Assembly (NCBI RefSeq): GCF_042453785.1
Contig: NC_091674.1
Coordinates: 24,196,001 to 24,260,000 of the forward strand
DNA length: 64,000 nt
Direction: 5' to 3'
Origin: Malus domestica
Taxonomy: Eukaryota; Streptophyta; Magnoliopsida; Rosales; Rosaceae
Part shown: in pieces, positions 47,196-59,840 of the stretch
Position numbering within the stretch: the stretch's first letter is position 1
Layout of the letters: every line of letters begins with the position of its first letter
Notes under the pieces: generated by a model
What the model saw: only the letters and a program-made list of their open reading frames with translations
Told to the model about the DNA's origin: nothing
The model's database searches: none
Position numbers and translations under genes: made by a program

Positions 47196-48302
47196 TGGGG
47201 AGAGAGAGGTGGTTTGGGAGTGGGAGCTGGAAGGAAATGGAGGAGAGAGTGAGGTGGGGGAGTCAGGAGTCCGTTGGTTTGGATGTGGGCCGGAGATTGG
47301 GATGTATAATGGGCTAAAGCCCAGAAAGTTTATGCCGAAAAGCCCAACTATCATGGTCCAATCAAAGTAAGCCCAAAACCAACTAATTGGAATTAGAATC
47401 CTCTTGGATTCAACGATGAGAAATTTTCCCTCACATGACGTAGTGTTACCAATTCATGTATTAACATATGAATGAAAGAAAAAAGTTAACATGTCACGGA
47501 TATACAGTATAATGTTAATAAATAAATATACGTATTATAACATGAATGAATTGATAATATCACGTGACGGTGTAACAATCACACTGAAAAACTTCGCATG
47601 AATCATAACTTAAACGCTAACACTAAAAGTGAATCTATTACTTCAAAAATCAAATCGTGCTCATTTGTCTTTGGGAGGGCAATCCGAATTTGAATCTTTT
47701 AACATTTGGAAGAAAAATTCGTTAAATTAAGATTTAGTTGATAAAAAAAAATGTGTGTTTTAATCTTAGCCGTTTATTACATAATTTGGTTTGCAAGTTT
47801 ACACAGTTAATTCGTGCTTCTCTGATGCTATGGCATGATCTAGCAAGTAGCCAGTAGGTTGAGGTTCTGTGCAGAAGTACTTCTCCATCGGTACTATATA
47901 TGTATGCATGGATTGTGAATGTAACAAGAAATATTTTCTGTTTTTCTTTGTGGTGTTTTCAGTTTAGTTGATCTTAATCAGTCTAATCTGTATGAGTTCT
48001 TTCTATTGTTCTTGTTCCTCTGAAATAAGAAGACAAAAGTACGTACGTACGTAGCCAAAACAAATACAAAAAATATTATTTTTATCATTATATGGCCAAA
48101 AACTTATATGCATAACAACAATCCACATCATCATATACATAAATTTATTTCCACAAACTCCATATAGCTCGTACACAAGAAATTAGAAACTCAAGCTAGC
48201 TAGGTGCAAATATAATCTTAAGTATACATAAACAACAGCAAAAGCTGAAGCTGCTACAAGCAGGTAGCCTTTTCAAATCAGTAAGGCACTGGATGGTGCT
48301 GC
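47196..48302. other. Promoter region of gamma-CAL and 3' flank of MADS gene
   Basis: No gene seen. A CGTACGTACGTACGTA run is at about 48040-48053. The 48278-48302 segment is the likely 3' UTR of the MADS gene. Confidence 0.45.
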
Positions 48303-51300
48303 TCAGAGATCATGTTGAAGAACCCTGAATTTCAAATTAGTTCACTGCCACACAGTAAGAGTATAATTGATTAACAACAAGTTTAATTAGTGATAAACAT
48401 TATTAACATAATAATAATTTTAACAAATATATATATATATATGTGTGTGTGTGTATTATATTTTGGGTTAATCTCAATTTACTACCCTGAAGTTTCTTGG
48501 TTTTCAACATTTGGTACATAAAGTTTTTTTCATCCTAGAGTGGTACCTAAAGTCATAATTTTGAGACACTTTCATGCATCTGTTAAGGTTGCTGTTAAAT
48601 CTGCCATTAAATGGTGAAGTAGTGCCCACGTGGACAATAACTGGATGCCGCGTGAATGTTAAAAAATTAAAAAAATTGGGCTAATCTCTATCCCGCCCCT
48701 CACCCACCTCACCTTCCCCTTCCCTGATACCCACCCGCCACCATCCCTTTTCACCGTCCCTTTCCCCAAAACCCCCAAACAACCCTCCCTCCCTTCTCTC
48801 TCCATTCCAAAATTCCACCATAACCCTTTTTTTTTGTCGAACCACCATAACCCATTTCACTGTAACAATCATTCTTCTAAACAAAAATTCCACCATTACC
48901 CATTTCACCAAATCACCAAATGAGCATAAAAGAGACAAGAAAATCTTTAGAGAAACTTATAACCTCAGGAAAAGATCTTGACTTATACATTGGATCAAAT
49001 AGGTGGGATGCACGAACACCAGAAGGAAATCTCTGCAGAAAAAATCGCAATCTTGAACCCAGATGAGCACACGGAAGAATAGGGATCAAACGGCCACTCG
49101 ATTCCGTTGATCCTCAGTTGCACAATGAAATCGAACTTCTTTGGCGGTGGGTCGGCCTGTGCGTGCGCCAAGCTCTCATCTAGATCGAGAAACTCCGTCA
49201 TCTTCTCCGGAGAGACAGCGGCGTAAGTGGTGGTTCGAACAAAAGCTTGCGGCAAATCGGGTTTCTTGATCCGAGTTCGCATTCTGGGCGTTGGCTGTGG
49301 AGAAAGAAGGGAGGTAGGGTTGTTTGGGGGTTTTGGGGAAGGGGAAAGGGAAAAGGGTTGGTGGCGGGTGGGTATCAGGGAAGGGGAAGGTGGGGTGGGT
49401 GAGGGGCGGGATAGAGATTTAACCCAATGTTTTTATTTAATTTTTTTAATATTCACGTGGGCCTATATTGACACGTGACATCCAATCATTGTCCACGTAG
49501 GCTCCATGTCACCATTTAACAGCTTATTTAACATCAACCTTAACGGATGTATGAAAGTATCCCAAAATTATGACTTTAGTACCACTCTAGGATGAAAAAA
49601 AACTTTATGTACCAAATGTTGAAAACCAAGAAACTTCAGAATAGTAAACTGAGATTCATCCTTATATTTTTATACCTTGGAAATGCACTAATGCGTGCAT
49701 TTGCTCCCACAGTAGTTGTCGAGCAGGAGGCATCAGCAAAATTAAGCTCGTGCAACTTAATCTCAATTCAAAAGACAAATCAGCACATGTTAATCAAACG
49801 AAAGTGTCCAATTAATTAACTAAGCATTTCTATGATTCACTGCAATTGCAATTAATTAATAGAGGAAATTAGGGCAATATTTACTTACTCTTTTTAGCAG
49901 ATGCGTGTTTTCTTCTTGCGATGCTTTATGCTGCAGCATATTATACAACTAAATTAAAGAAACTTTGATATAAACCCAATTCACAAGCATGTCAAACCCT
50001 AATATAAACCCTATGAACTACTATTTCCGTACCTCCAAAGTAACAATTCATTTGAATTAATCGAACAACTTAAGCAGGAACCTACGAGAGGGTTGTTACC
50101 TTTCTTTTCAGCAAGCTAACGTTCTCCGAAATGATCCGTCTCTGTTAATTAATTAGATTAATCACAGATCAATTAAACCCTAGTTGTTATCAGTAACATA
50201 TAAATTAAACCAGAAATATATTAACATCATATATACCATTTTAGAGCGGATGCGTTCAACCCCAGTTTTTAACTGTCTTTCCAGCTGCTTTAGCTCTTGC
50301 ACGCCAAGCGTTGATAGCTCTTCCCCAGCCAAGTTCCTTGATATATAAGTTCATAATACCATGCTAATTAATTTGTAATATGTTGAAAATTGAAATAAAA
50401 CAACCACATATATATACACGTCACACGGGAAAAAAGTTGTAGTTGCTGCAAACCTACATCAGCCTCATTTCCAAGTTCCCTATTGATCTTCTTAACTCTT
50501 CATTTTCATTCCTCCAATACTGTCAAATATATACAGCAGATCAAAGTAATTAGTTTAACATTGCAGAGACAAGAAATTGTTGAAATATTCCACATTGATC
50601 GTATCTCTGAGAAAATAAGAGTTTAAATATCATAATCTCACTTCAACTAATACTAAGGTCTTTTGTCATAAAATCTCACACATGATGGACTGTATGAGTG
50701 GTAATTAACAAATTGGGGGACAATATTGGATATCGATGTTATTGGAAGTGACATAAAATTGAACTTTGATACAAAAGCTGTTTTTTCATGCTTTTGTAGG
50801 AGTGATTAATTACTTGCTAATTAGATATGAACTTTTATTTATTTGTTTAAGGGTGATGCCATCTGCACACCCATTTTTACCTCCCACGCACTTCTCTCAT
50901 ATTTTGGCCGCCGAATCGAATGAATTGAAAAAAATCAAAAGACATAAATTAACAAAAGGTATGTGAGAGGTAAAAAAGGGTGTATGAATAGCATCACCCT
51001 TTGTTTAATTAGCTTGGAGAAAAGATCAGAGTCATCTTATTTGAAAAGAATTAGGATGGAACATATAGGAGCCCATTTGATCCATCAAAAGAAGAAAAAA
51101 GTTAAGAGACATGTTTAATACTCTACTTGAATTCTACTTTTTAAGCTTTATACCTTAAATACTTATTTGGTAAGACTATTTTTATTTTTTTTATAAATAA
51201 ACTCAAAACTAACTTGAAAAAATTAGCCTAGTTCTAAACAACACAAAAAATAAAATTTTAAAGATTTTAAACTCCAAACCCACTACTTTCTCTCTCCTCT

Positions 51301-52794
51301 CCTCTCTTCCGATCGTTTTCTACTAGCTCTCTATCTTTATCCTGTTTTTCTCTCTACTCTCCTGATCCAACCTCTCTTTTCTTTCTCTCTCCTCCTTTCC
51401 AAATATCTCTCCTATTTCTCTCCTCTCCCTCTCATTTGACCTTCCCTTTGGATTTATCTGCTATCCAATTGAATCTAGTAGTAATTCCCGAATCCACAGG
51501 GAGTTGCTGTAGGGTTTTTTTTTTTCTTTTCTTTTTAATTATTAAAATTTTAAGAACAATTTGAATCTTATGCCAAACCAATTTTTGGATCTTAAAGAAA
51601 ATTGTTCTTAAAAATACTATCCTAAAAATCCCTACTTAGCCCTACTTAGCCCTGCTTAGGCGCTAGGCAGCTGGCCATCGCCCCAATTAATCCCTGCGTT
51701 TGAAAATTAAGAAAGTGGGCCTAGAACCTCTTAGCCGCCCGTCTAAGCACCCACTTAGGCCACAACTCTCACTTAGACAGAAAATTTATAACTTTCATTT
51801 TGCATTTTATGTTTTTAATAAATTGTTAGAGAATTGCTGAATACTTAGATTAACACTCATTATATTTTGGTTCCCCATGTTTTTTATATTTTCTAATACT
51901 TTCATATATGTCATTCTATTTTTTTAATTTATGTATCTCAATACAATTATGTGTTTTTAAGTATAAACATGCACTTAGTTATACGATAAATAATAAGTTT
52001 ACTTAAATTCACCTAGTTCATCTAGGCCCTACCTAGCTGCCTAGGCACTAGGCCTAAGTCTTATGCCTAACTAATGGCTAACGTCTTTTAGAACCTTGCT
52101 TAAAATATGTTTTTAAGAAATGTTTTGAAAATTATGAATTTTTTTTTAATACGATGCCAAATATGCCCAATGAAACTAGATTTCTGTATATATTATAATA
52201 ATAAAATTATTTACTATTACTCCATAGTTCACACTCTTGTTAGTGTCACCCATGTTATAATACATAAGTGTATTTATTTCTTAATTGTTAATACTTTAGG
52301 ACATGAAATATCAATTTTGACGTCCAATTATTTTATACCACGTGAAATAGTAACACTATGTTTAGCTATAAGCGTTAGGCCGAAAAAAAAATTCCACCAA
52401 AAAGAGCAATATATAAATATATTGTATATATACCTCCATTGTTCTGGCCCTTAAGAAGCTTGAGTTGTTGGATTCAGGCAACCCTACTTCCCTTCTATAC
52501 ATGGAAATGGTCCTAGTTATGCTGCATCACACGTTACCATAACCAATTATTATTGGGAAAGATCATCATCAAACCTAGCTAGCTAGTTTAATTACTTGTT
52601 AATTAAACGTACTCGTGGCTTGCAAATTGGTAGGCCTTGCCAGATGGAGAGAAGATGATGAGGGCAACTTCAGCATCGCAGAGGATAGAGAGCTCAAAAG
52701 CCTTCTTCAGAAGTCCATTTCTGCGTTTTGAGAAGGTTACCTGTCTGCTTGTTGGGTTCTCTATTCTCTTCAGCTCCACTTTCCCCCTCCCCAT
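48303..52794 (-). CDS. MIKC-type MADS-box transcription factor, TM8-like
   Basis: Eight coding exons on the minus strand: 52794-52613, 52512-52434, 50519-50458, 50336-50237, 50141-50100, 49930-49889, 49755-49676 and 48324-48303, giving 202 residues. Exon sizes 182, 79, 62, 100, 42, 42 are classic for MIKC genes. The MADS domain (residues 1-60, [20 protein letters not shown]...[13 protein letters not shown]) is intact, and the I and K domains follow ([31 protein letters not shown]). [10 protein letters not shown] resembles the TM8/ERAF17 clade as I recall it, a floral MADS group lost from Arabidopsis. An in-frame ATG ten codons upstream (52824) is possible, but the family starts at MGRGK. The last intron contains a Pack-MULE-like insertion beside its donor, and the last exon reads in an unexpected frame, ending RVLQHDL. 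TATATATA lies near 52850. Confidence 0.88.
48465..49661. mobile_element. Pack-MULE-like element in the last intron of the MADS gene
   Basis: An exact 9-bp target duplication TTATATTTT flanks it (48456-48464 and 49662-49670). The inverted arms extend about 350 bases with one interruption: outer part 'aatctca.tttacta..ctgaa' through 'ggtacctaaagtcataatttt', inner part 'cccgcccctcaccca' through 'aacccccaaacaac' against its complement near 49310-49420. Long arms and a 9-bp duplication are the Mutator signature. Between the arms is a non-repetitive segment (48995-49282) with a coding-like frame, as in Pack-MULEs. There is no transposase. Confidence 0.88.
48995..49282 (-). pseudogene. Coding-like fragment captured inside the MULE
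   Basis: The minus-strand frame of 95 residues begins [20 protein letters not shown] and continues with [19 protein letters not shown]. Its composition and codon choice look like a real plant exon and unlike the AT-rich surroundings. I do not recognise the donor gene. The last 30 residues are less convincing and may be intron or junk. Confidence 0.45.
50851..51000. mobile_element. hAT-type MITE, copy 2, in MADS intron 2
   Basis: Inverted ends GGGTGATGCCAT... and ...ATAGCATCACCCT with the exact 8-bp flank TTGTTTAA (50843-50850 and 51001-51008). The interior shares 'gaatgaattgaaaaaa' and 'gacataaattaacaaa' with copies 1 and 3. Confidence 0.88.
51610..52105. repeat. Transposon-like segment with CTAGGC motifs in MADS intron 2
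   Basis: Both ends carry clustered 'ctaggcgcta/ctaggcacta', 'agctgg/agctgcc' and 'ttcttaaaaa' motifs in inverted order. This resembles eroded non-autonomous DNA elements; ends and target duplication are not resolved. Confidence 0.45.
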
Positions 52795-53790
52795 TTTTAC
52801 TAATACCTTATTATATTTGTCCACTGTAACTTACTCACCGTTCCATACTATATATATAGAAGAATATCGATGTTAATCTGTAATTAATTTGGAGATTCAT
52901 TCGTGATTAGCGCATCAAGGTGCTGGTTAATAATATTTGGACTTTTGACAAGACGTCACTATAAAATTCCCCTTTTGCAATCATCCCACTCGAATTTCAT
53001 TATTATTGCCTTGTTGGTACTTGTATAAGACGAACCCTAACCATTCTACTATTTTAGTTACGTGAAGCTTCGGCCTCTTTCTCAAACCTAACCTCCTCAG
53101 TCCTGTTTGGCTTGGGGGTTAAAACTACAGCATTGTAGTAACTCAAACATGGTTTTGAAAATAAGAGATTATCTTATATCACTAATTTAGCTCATATCAA
53201 TCGTTTACTAAACGATTAGTGCACTTTTCAGCATGCGGCAAACATTTATTATTGGATGTTGACATCACTAAAACTAAAATTTGATTGAGGAAAAGGCGTA
53301 TTGGATCCTTGAGTTGTTCTATCCCCTTGCTACGTGCCCGTGTTTATGAACCCTCAAACAAAATAATGAGCATATTTATAGAAAATTATAGCGTTCTTCT
53401 AGGGTTACATCTAAAGATTTTTTGGTAGAACAATAATGAACTCTGTATACATGTTTCTTACTAAATGAGGAATAAAAAATTGGAATTGTTATTAGCATTC
53501 TAACAATTTCACTCTACACTTCTTACAAGTGTATTTTTCTTTCTAATTATATAAAATTTGAAGTGCAAAATGAGATTTTTAAAGTGTCAGTAACAATTCC
53601 CTCAAAAATTCTAATCCCTTCTAACTTTATGTCAATAGATATTATATGACCACATGATGTGTTACTAAACATCACCTATTTTGATTACATATCTACCTTA
53701 TCGTGTAAGCTAACTAGCTAATATTGTGATTTAAGAATGCAGAAATGTGATCAACAATATATAGTCAGTAATTATATGCATAATAACAAT
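52795..53790. other. Upstream region of the MADS gene
   Basis: TATATATA near 52850 is a candidate TATA box for the minus-strand gene. No other motif was assigned and no gene is seen. Confidence 0.45.
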
Positions 53791-53792
53791 TT

Positions 53793-53945
53793 GGGTGCAT
53801 TTTTATTCACTACCCTGAAGTGATGGTAATAATCAGTACCCTAAACTCATCTAACAATGATAAATAAAGTGATGGTAATAATCAGTACTCTAAACTCATC
53901 TAACAGTGATAAATAAAACGGTGGACAAAAGTGTTCGGTAACAAT
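53793..53945. repeat. MITE-like repeat with an internal 49-bp duplication
   Basis: A 49-bp unit 'gtgatggtaataatcagtac' onward occurs at 53820 and 53869. The outer text 'gtgcatttttattcactac' and 'ggtggacaaaagtgttcg' is loosely inverted and resembles the MITE at 57192-57383. Confidence 0.5.
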
Positions 53946-55309
53946 TTCTCCACTAACACACACATATATATAAATTGTGTGTTGCGATTTTACCAATCAC
54001 TAGTTGACACGTGAAACTTACTTTAAAATATTAAAAAAGGGGATGAGACATACATGGTTGTAAAATCAAAAGTTTGTGAAACCCATCAATACCTGTTGAA
54101 TAAAATAGGCGAATAAAATGAGAGGTATAAAACTTTTGTTGGGTTTGCAGGAAAATGTGGGTGACAAAGCGTCAAATTATGGATTATTTTAGGGGAGATT
54201 TATGGACATGTTAAGACAAGATTGGAGCTGTGCCTCAATGGTTGGCCGCGCCACTATGATGGTGATGGACTTATACCCAGTAGCGAAAGTGGAGGAGAGA
54301 AAAGAGGTGGGCCTAAAACCGAGGAGTGGAAAGAGAACGACTTAAATTATTATCATTATGGGGTGGAAGACTCGAGAGATAAACGATGGAATCTTCGAGT
54401 CTTCAAAATTTAATCTAATAATATTATTAAGAGATGAGAGAATTTAAAACTATCCTTATAAATTTGAGAATGAGGAAATTTAGAATCGGGAACGCATAAA
54501 TGAAAATTCAACACTTTATCCACTATAATATTAGAACATATACAATCTAATATTTAATTAAATATAATATTAAGGAGACCAAATTTCACTTTATTTGCAA
54601 ATCAAGTAATGTGTCATCAATATGAAATAAGTACTTTAATCAATACTTAAGTAATAACTTAATTATCAACAACTACATCATTCCGTTTACAAAATTTAAT
54701 TTAAAATTTTGATATACCTAACATTACCCTTTAATTAAATACATAGTTGAGTGTTTAAGACATATCAAGTTTTGTATAAAAAATAGATCTCTCTTCTCTT
54801 GGTACGTCCATGTTTAATATGTTTTAAAGCACTTTATGCAAAACTTTTATTTTAAATGTAAAAAAACACTACTGATCATTAGACATGATACGTTAATAGT
54901 CTGTCCCTCAATATGTTTACAAGGATTTGCACTCTTAAACGAAGTTAGACTCCAACTCGCAACTCACAAACTTAAAGTGAAATCCAAACCATAAAATTCT
55001 CAAGTGACCAATATCTCATTTATCAATCACTTTGTGTGTTTTAATTGCTCCATCTAGTCATAACACGTGACTTAAGAGAGAAATGCCGACATGTCTTTCA
55101 TATTTTCCTTTCCATGTCTCTTCCCTCAGCTAACCAATAATCAAGTCAAAAGCTTTACTATTTTCTTGTATGGTTCTTTCTAACAGTTAATCGAACGTGG
55201 TTTAATGTCCTTTCGTGTTGCCCTACAAGTTTAAGCATTTGGCTAAATTAGATTAATGATTCCCGTGGTGATAGGGTAAATGGAAGACAGCCTCGTGGTA
55301 AAAAAAAAA
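53946..55309. other. Intergenic, no gene seen
   Basis: AT-rich; the frame at 54222-54413 shows no family resemblance. Confidence 0.4.
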
Positions 55310-55369
55310 TTCAGATTTAAACTCTCGTGGTGAAGTCTGTTAGGATTCAAGCACAAATTAATATTTATG

Positions 55370-55475
55370 TTAAGTCTCATGGTATTCCTCTTCACTTGTA
55401 AGTGAGAGGTCTTAGGTCCGAAGACGAACTCTTCTCTCTTTTCAATGTAAAATATATCGTTGTACTCATAAAAAA
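55370..55475 (+). repeat. SINE-like repeat, copy 1
   Basis: 'cttcacttgtaagtgagaggtcttagg' then a degenerate B box and a tail 'aatgtaaaatatatcgttgtact' followed by an A-rich end. The same tail and a similar head occur at 59690-59840. Confidence 0.5.
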
Positions 55476-57183
55476 AATGGTTGCAAAAAATTAAAGTTGG
55501 GAGGAAAACAAAAGTGGTAGACTCTGCAAATAGTTTTATATTCTTGTTTGGATTTTTCATATTAGCCCTGTTTTTATTTTCATGGCAGACGAATTGTATT
55601 TATATAGCCTATGTTACGAAGTAGTCACTGCATCAAAGACAAAGATGAATTTCATCAATGGCACTGCAGACCTTTTTGTTGGTGTTGGAGAGTTGCAGAC
55701 CTAAATGGCAAAAGGGGAAGATGGAGGCTAGATCCATTTTAACTTCACAAAATTCCCTTATCAAAATATTTTATTTGAAGTTTATTTTCATTGTCACGTC
55801 ATTTAGTACTCATCTTAACTTTTAATTAAAATCGTTAAATGTAAATAGATCCAAGGGCTTATAAAGTGTGAAATTATTTGACAAATGTTTGTCCTTTGAT
55901 CTATCTCATTTTCTAATACCCTTTTTAATGAGTGCTACTATGTCCACCCATAGTCTTATATTTTTCCAATCCACTTGTATTGCTAAAATATCCCTAACAA
56001 TTATAGTCCTAAATAAAATAAATATAAAGGATGATTGAATATTGAAGATTTTACAAAAATGGATAAGCCATGAACGTCCCCGCCCAACCCAGTCTAAAGT
56101 AACCACAACCAGACACCACATATGACGGCGGCAACTCCTTTTCTCTTTGCCGCTGAAAAAGTTATCTTCCTTTCTTTTTCTTCTCCTTTGTATGTTCCTC
56201 TCTATCCTTTTGTGTCTCCTTCTACCAGATATGAATTTAAGATTCATATCTATATTTATTATCGAATTCCAATTTAGAATTAAGGGTTGAAAAGTAGGGA
56301 GAAAAGAAGAGGTTGAATTTTTTTTGGGGGGGGGGGGAGTGGGGGTAGGGGACGAAAGAGAGAGAAGATGGAGGGGGACTAAAGAGTTGGAAAGAGCTAG
56401 GTGAATTAGAGACAAAATAGGAAGGTTTGATTCGTTTCTCATTTTTAATTTTTTTTTTTTACCACAAAGAATATATAAGATGATTAATTTTTAACGGAGT
56501 TTTTAAAGTCTTCTTACATAATGTTAAATTTGATATTATAATTTTCATTAAAAAGTGAGCGGAAATATAAGACTATGGAGTGAGGATACCAGCACTATTT
56601 TTTATTTACATTTAGAGGTAAAATATATACTTTTCATGTTTATTTTTTAGCCGTAGTATGCAGGGTGAAGGTTTTATAAATCATTTCCTTACGAGTCTCA
56701 TGCAATTTTACACCAATTCTAACTTGCAAGGGCCCAAGGGATTGCAAACGGACCAACGCAGTCTGAAACAACTCAATAGCGACTGACCCAAATTCTTGTA
56801 TCCCATGAATAATTTTCCACCCGGCACGCGTTAGACAACATTTACCTTTGGGTTTGACCAAAGGAATAAGATTCTATGTCCTCTTATTCTTCTTCTCTCC
56901 TCTCCTCTCCTCTCCTCACACATTTTTCATTTTGTGTCTCCCTTTATTAAAAAAAATTAATATAAGATGTTGACGTGGTTTAATCGTGACCGTTCAAATA
57001 GGAGGAACGGAGAGAGGAAAAAAAAGGGGAGAGAATCCTACTCCTTGCCGAAATGTTGTTTTACCCCTACCTGTCATGCGATTGTCAATTTGCCAATATG
57101 TGATAGTTCAAAGATAAAACGACAATTTGCTGTTCACATAACGTTACCTCCGAATTGTCACACGATTGTCAGTTTACCCTGCA
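55476..57183. other. Intergenic, no supported gene
   Basis: Contains a G-run near 56326-56338 and a (CCTCT)n run near 56893-56917. The minus-strand frame at 56640-56861 (73 codons) was considered but not accepted. Confidence 0.4.
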
Positions 57184-57191
57184 CTTATTTA

Positions 57192-57383
57192 GGGAGTGCA
57201 CTTTTGCTCACCACCTTTAAGTGGTGATATTGCTTATCATCCTACTTATTACCATTATATGAATTTAAATTTTGAGATTTATGTCTATTCACCACACATA
57301 TTTCGAAATTTAAACTCATCTAACGATGATAATAGAATGATGAGCATCACCGTCACTTGAGCGTGGTGAGCAAAAGTATTCCC
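57192..57383. mobile_element. hAT-type MITE (192 bp), second family
   Basis: Inverted ends GGGAGTGCACTTTTGCTCACCACC... and ...GTGGTGAGCAAAAGTATTCCC with the exact 8-bp flank CTTATTTA (57184-57191 and 57384-57391). The two halves are complementary over most of their length. Confidence 0.88.
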
Positions 57384-57554
57384 CTTATTTAGGTCTCGGA
57401 CTGTACCAAAATATCCCACATGTGATGGGTCAGAGGTAAAACGACAATTTACACTTAGACTTATGTAAAATTCAAATTACTATCATAACATGATGTAAAT
57501 GCGAACTAATATGTTGAAATAGACTAAGGATTTTCTTATGAACCCCAATAAAAT

Positions 57555-57790
57555 GAAACTCTATAAGGAGCATTTTTGCGCATCACCTTAAATTGTGATG
57601 TATGCTCACCATACATCTCATTATTCACCATGTATCATTTCACCTAATCATGATTAACTTTCATATTACACGTTCCATTTTAAATTTTGAAAGAAAAATA
57701 AAATCATGATTAGATAAAAAGATACGTGACGAATAATGAAGCGTATAATGAACATACATCAAAGTTATCGCAAGTGTCCCGTGTTATAAA
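57555..57790. mobile_element. Probable related MITE
   Basis: Starts 'ggagcatttttgcgcatcacctt', close to the family at 57192, and shows internal complementarity ('aatcatgattaac' near 57648 and 'ttaatcatga'-type text further on). Ends and duplication are unresolved. Confidence 0.4.
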
Positions 57791-58284
57791 ATTACCCCAA
57801 CAATCCACGGTATGTTTTCTTAGTCGCGTCAACGGTTATACGAGAGTACCTCTCCAGATCCAGTGTGTATTGAACTCTCTCACAAATGTGGGTAAAGCCC
57901 CCCAAGTAAATGTCACTAGCAATTTATTAGAATTTAGAAGCATGAACATATCAAAATGCATCAAGTATCCAACCATTTCAACCCCAACAATGCTTCTAAG
58001 TTCTACCTCTATTGTCATCGACATTCGAACTTGAAACCTCTTTCAAACATTTCTTTTAGCAAACCCTCACTCAAAATATTTTGAAAGAGAAATTCCGCTA
58101 GACTAAGAGCCAGTTGGTTCAAAATGCGTATAAAACACACAAAGCTTCATGATTAAATATAAAGAAACAAGATCAATACCAAATCAACAATACATTATAA
58201 TAGACAAGCTAATTACACAATTAATACAAGATTAAAATTTTAATTGAGTGCACACACTTTATTAATCTAATCACTCACTCATAC

Positions 58285-58316
<32 letters not shown>

Positions 58317-58321
58317 ACAGC

Positions 58322-58537
58322 TTAATCAGCATCTGTATAGATGTGAACTCCGATGGCAATAAGGAAGATGGTGATGAGGCCAAAGTAGATGACGGAGTGT
58401 ACCAGAATGGAAGCGCCGCTGGTCTCCATGTTCCCGAACTCCACCAACCTCCCATGGCCGGGTATCTGAAACAAAAGCCCGGGTGTCAACAGCACAAACA
58501 GCATCACCGCTATCACCACCGGACCCCAGTCTGCCAT
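58322..58537 (-). CDS. DUF3339 small membrane protein, copy 1
   Basis: 71 residues, MADWGPVVIAVMLFVLLTPG through LIAIGVHIYTDAD. Two hydrophobic spans (about 7-24 and 44-67) flank a short loop with the conserved PGLLFQIPG and VEFG motifs of the plant DUF3339 family. The biochemical role is unknown. The ATG at 58537 was chosen because the family begins MADW; the frame upstream of it is leader sequence with a likely 5' UTR splice acceptor (TTTTGCAG) near 58556-58563. A poly(A) run on the plus strand sits a few bases beyond the stop. A paralogue lies at 61093-61302. Confidence 0.9.
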   Translation of the reverse strand: MADWGPVVIAVMLFVLLTPGLLFQIPGHGRLVEFGNMETSGASILVHSVIYFGLITIFLIAIGVHIYTDAD

Positions 58538-58675
58538 TTTTGCCCCCTGCTCTCCTCTGCAAAACCAGAACAAAGACGAGGAGAAGAAGGAGAAAGTAAA
58601 AGATGGGTTTCGAAGATCAGAGAGGAAGGTCGGTGGGTTTTGGAAGTTTTCGAAGAAATTTGAGGTTGGGAACAT

Positions 58676-59689
58676 AAATGCATTGGCACCATGTGTTTTT
58701 CTCGTGAAAATGGACGAGTTAGGATCTTGACTGTTGGATTTCGACGGCTGTGATCGTCTTGAGGAGGATGAGGATGAAAAAAGTTGGGGACCTTTTTGGT
58801 GGGACTAATAATTTGTTCTACCAAATTCACCCAAACACTTAATTCGGGTTCTTGAAATTTGATTAAACGGTTAAAATTATTATAACTTTTAAAGAGATTC
58901 TCTATTTGTAACTGTTAGATCAAACTTTAAGAGTTCGAATTTATTAATTGGGTAAATTTAATAAAAGAGATCGGGAAATGATTCATTTCCTAATTTGTGC
59001 GTTTAAATTTTACAAAGTAAATTGCTTTTTTAGAATTTGTCGTCACACGGCATATTGGTACACATTTCTGGACAAAAGAAATTAATGTCAATCAATTTTA
59101 GGAGTGGGCATGTCCACCAATTTTTGGGGAGGGGAGATTTTTTTTAATATTTTCGGTACACAAAGAAGTACGTTATATGTTATTATACAAGTGAAAGATA
59201 AGTATTTTTTTAAATATCTTTTCATTTATATAATAATATATAATGTATGTGTCTATGTACCGCACACACTAAAAGATATCTCGAGGTTTAGATCATAAAA
59301 AGTGTTTTTTAGTTTAAAAATTGGGTTAACCAAAGTAAAAGACTGTCCTGTTATTATTTTTGGATATAAACAGAATTGTCCAATACAAAAACTTGAATCA
59401 AAATTGAAAATCTTTCATTTTTTCTAATTTAGCAAATTTATCGTTTGACCAACAAACACACACACACAAAAAAAACAAAAAAAAAAAACATATGCCGCAG
59501 TAGACTCGTATGTTCGGATTTACCCCTTGTTAGAAAAAAAAAACAAAAAAGTGTTTCGTTTTTGTTAAATTTACTTTTGAAATTGGGTATTTAGGCCTGC
59601 CTTGAAGTGTGGATACAAGTTGGGCCTTGACCTAATAACGGTTTATGATCCAACGATAGTTCTACTTTATGTTTAAAAATAAATAAATA
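58676..59689. other. Spacer, no gene seen
   Basis: AT-rich, with A-runs around 59460-59560. Confidence 0.4.
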
Positions 59690-59840
59690 AAACTTCATAT
59701 TCTTCTTCACTTGCAAATCAGATATCTTAGGTTCGAATATCGTGAATAGCGAATTCGATATCAAATTAGGTTGCCCATTGTATGGCTTAGTCTAATTCCC
59801 CATCTCCTTAATGTAAAATATATCGTTGTACTGAAAAAAA
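59690..59840 (+). repeat. SINE-like repeat, copy 2
   Basis: 'ttcttcacttgcaaatcagatatcttaggtt' with B-box-like GGTTCGAATAT and a tail 'aatgtaaaatatatcgttgtact' followed by A-rich sequence, as in copy 1. Confidence 0.55.

Noticed and set aside
47059-47370. Plus-strand frames of about 80-100 codons
   Set aside because: Antisense of gamma-CAL exon 1 and its leader.
56640-56861. Minus-strand frame beginning MVKPKGKCCLTRAGWKIIHG
   Set aside because: The sequence looks somewhat protein-like, but I recognise no family and see no flanking exons. It may be a gene fragment; evidence is too thin to annotate.
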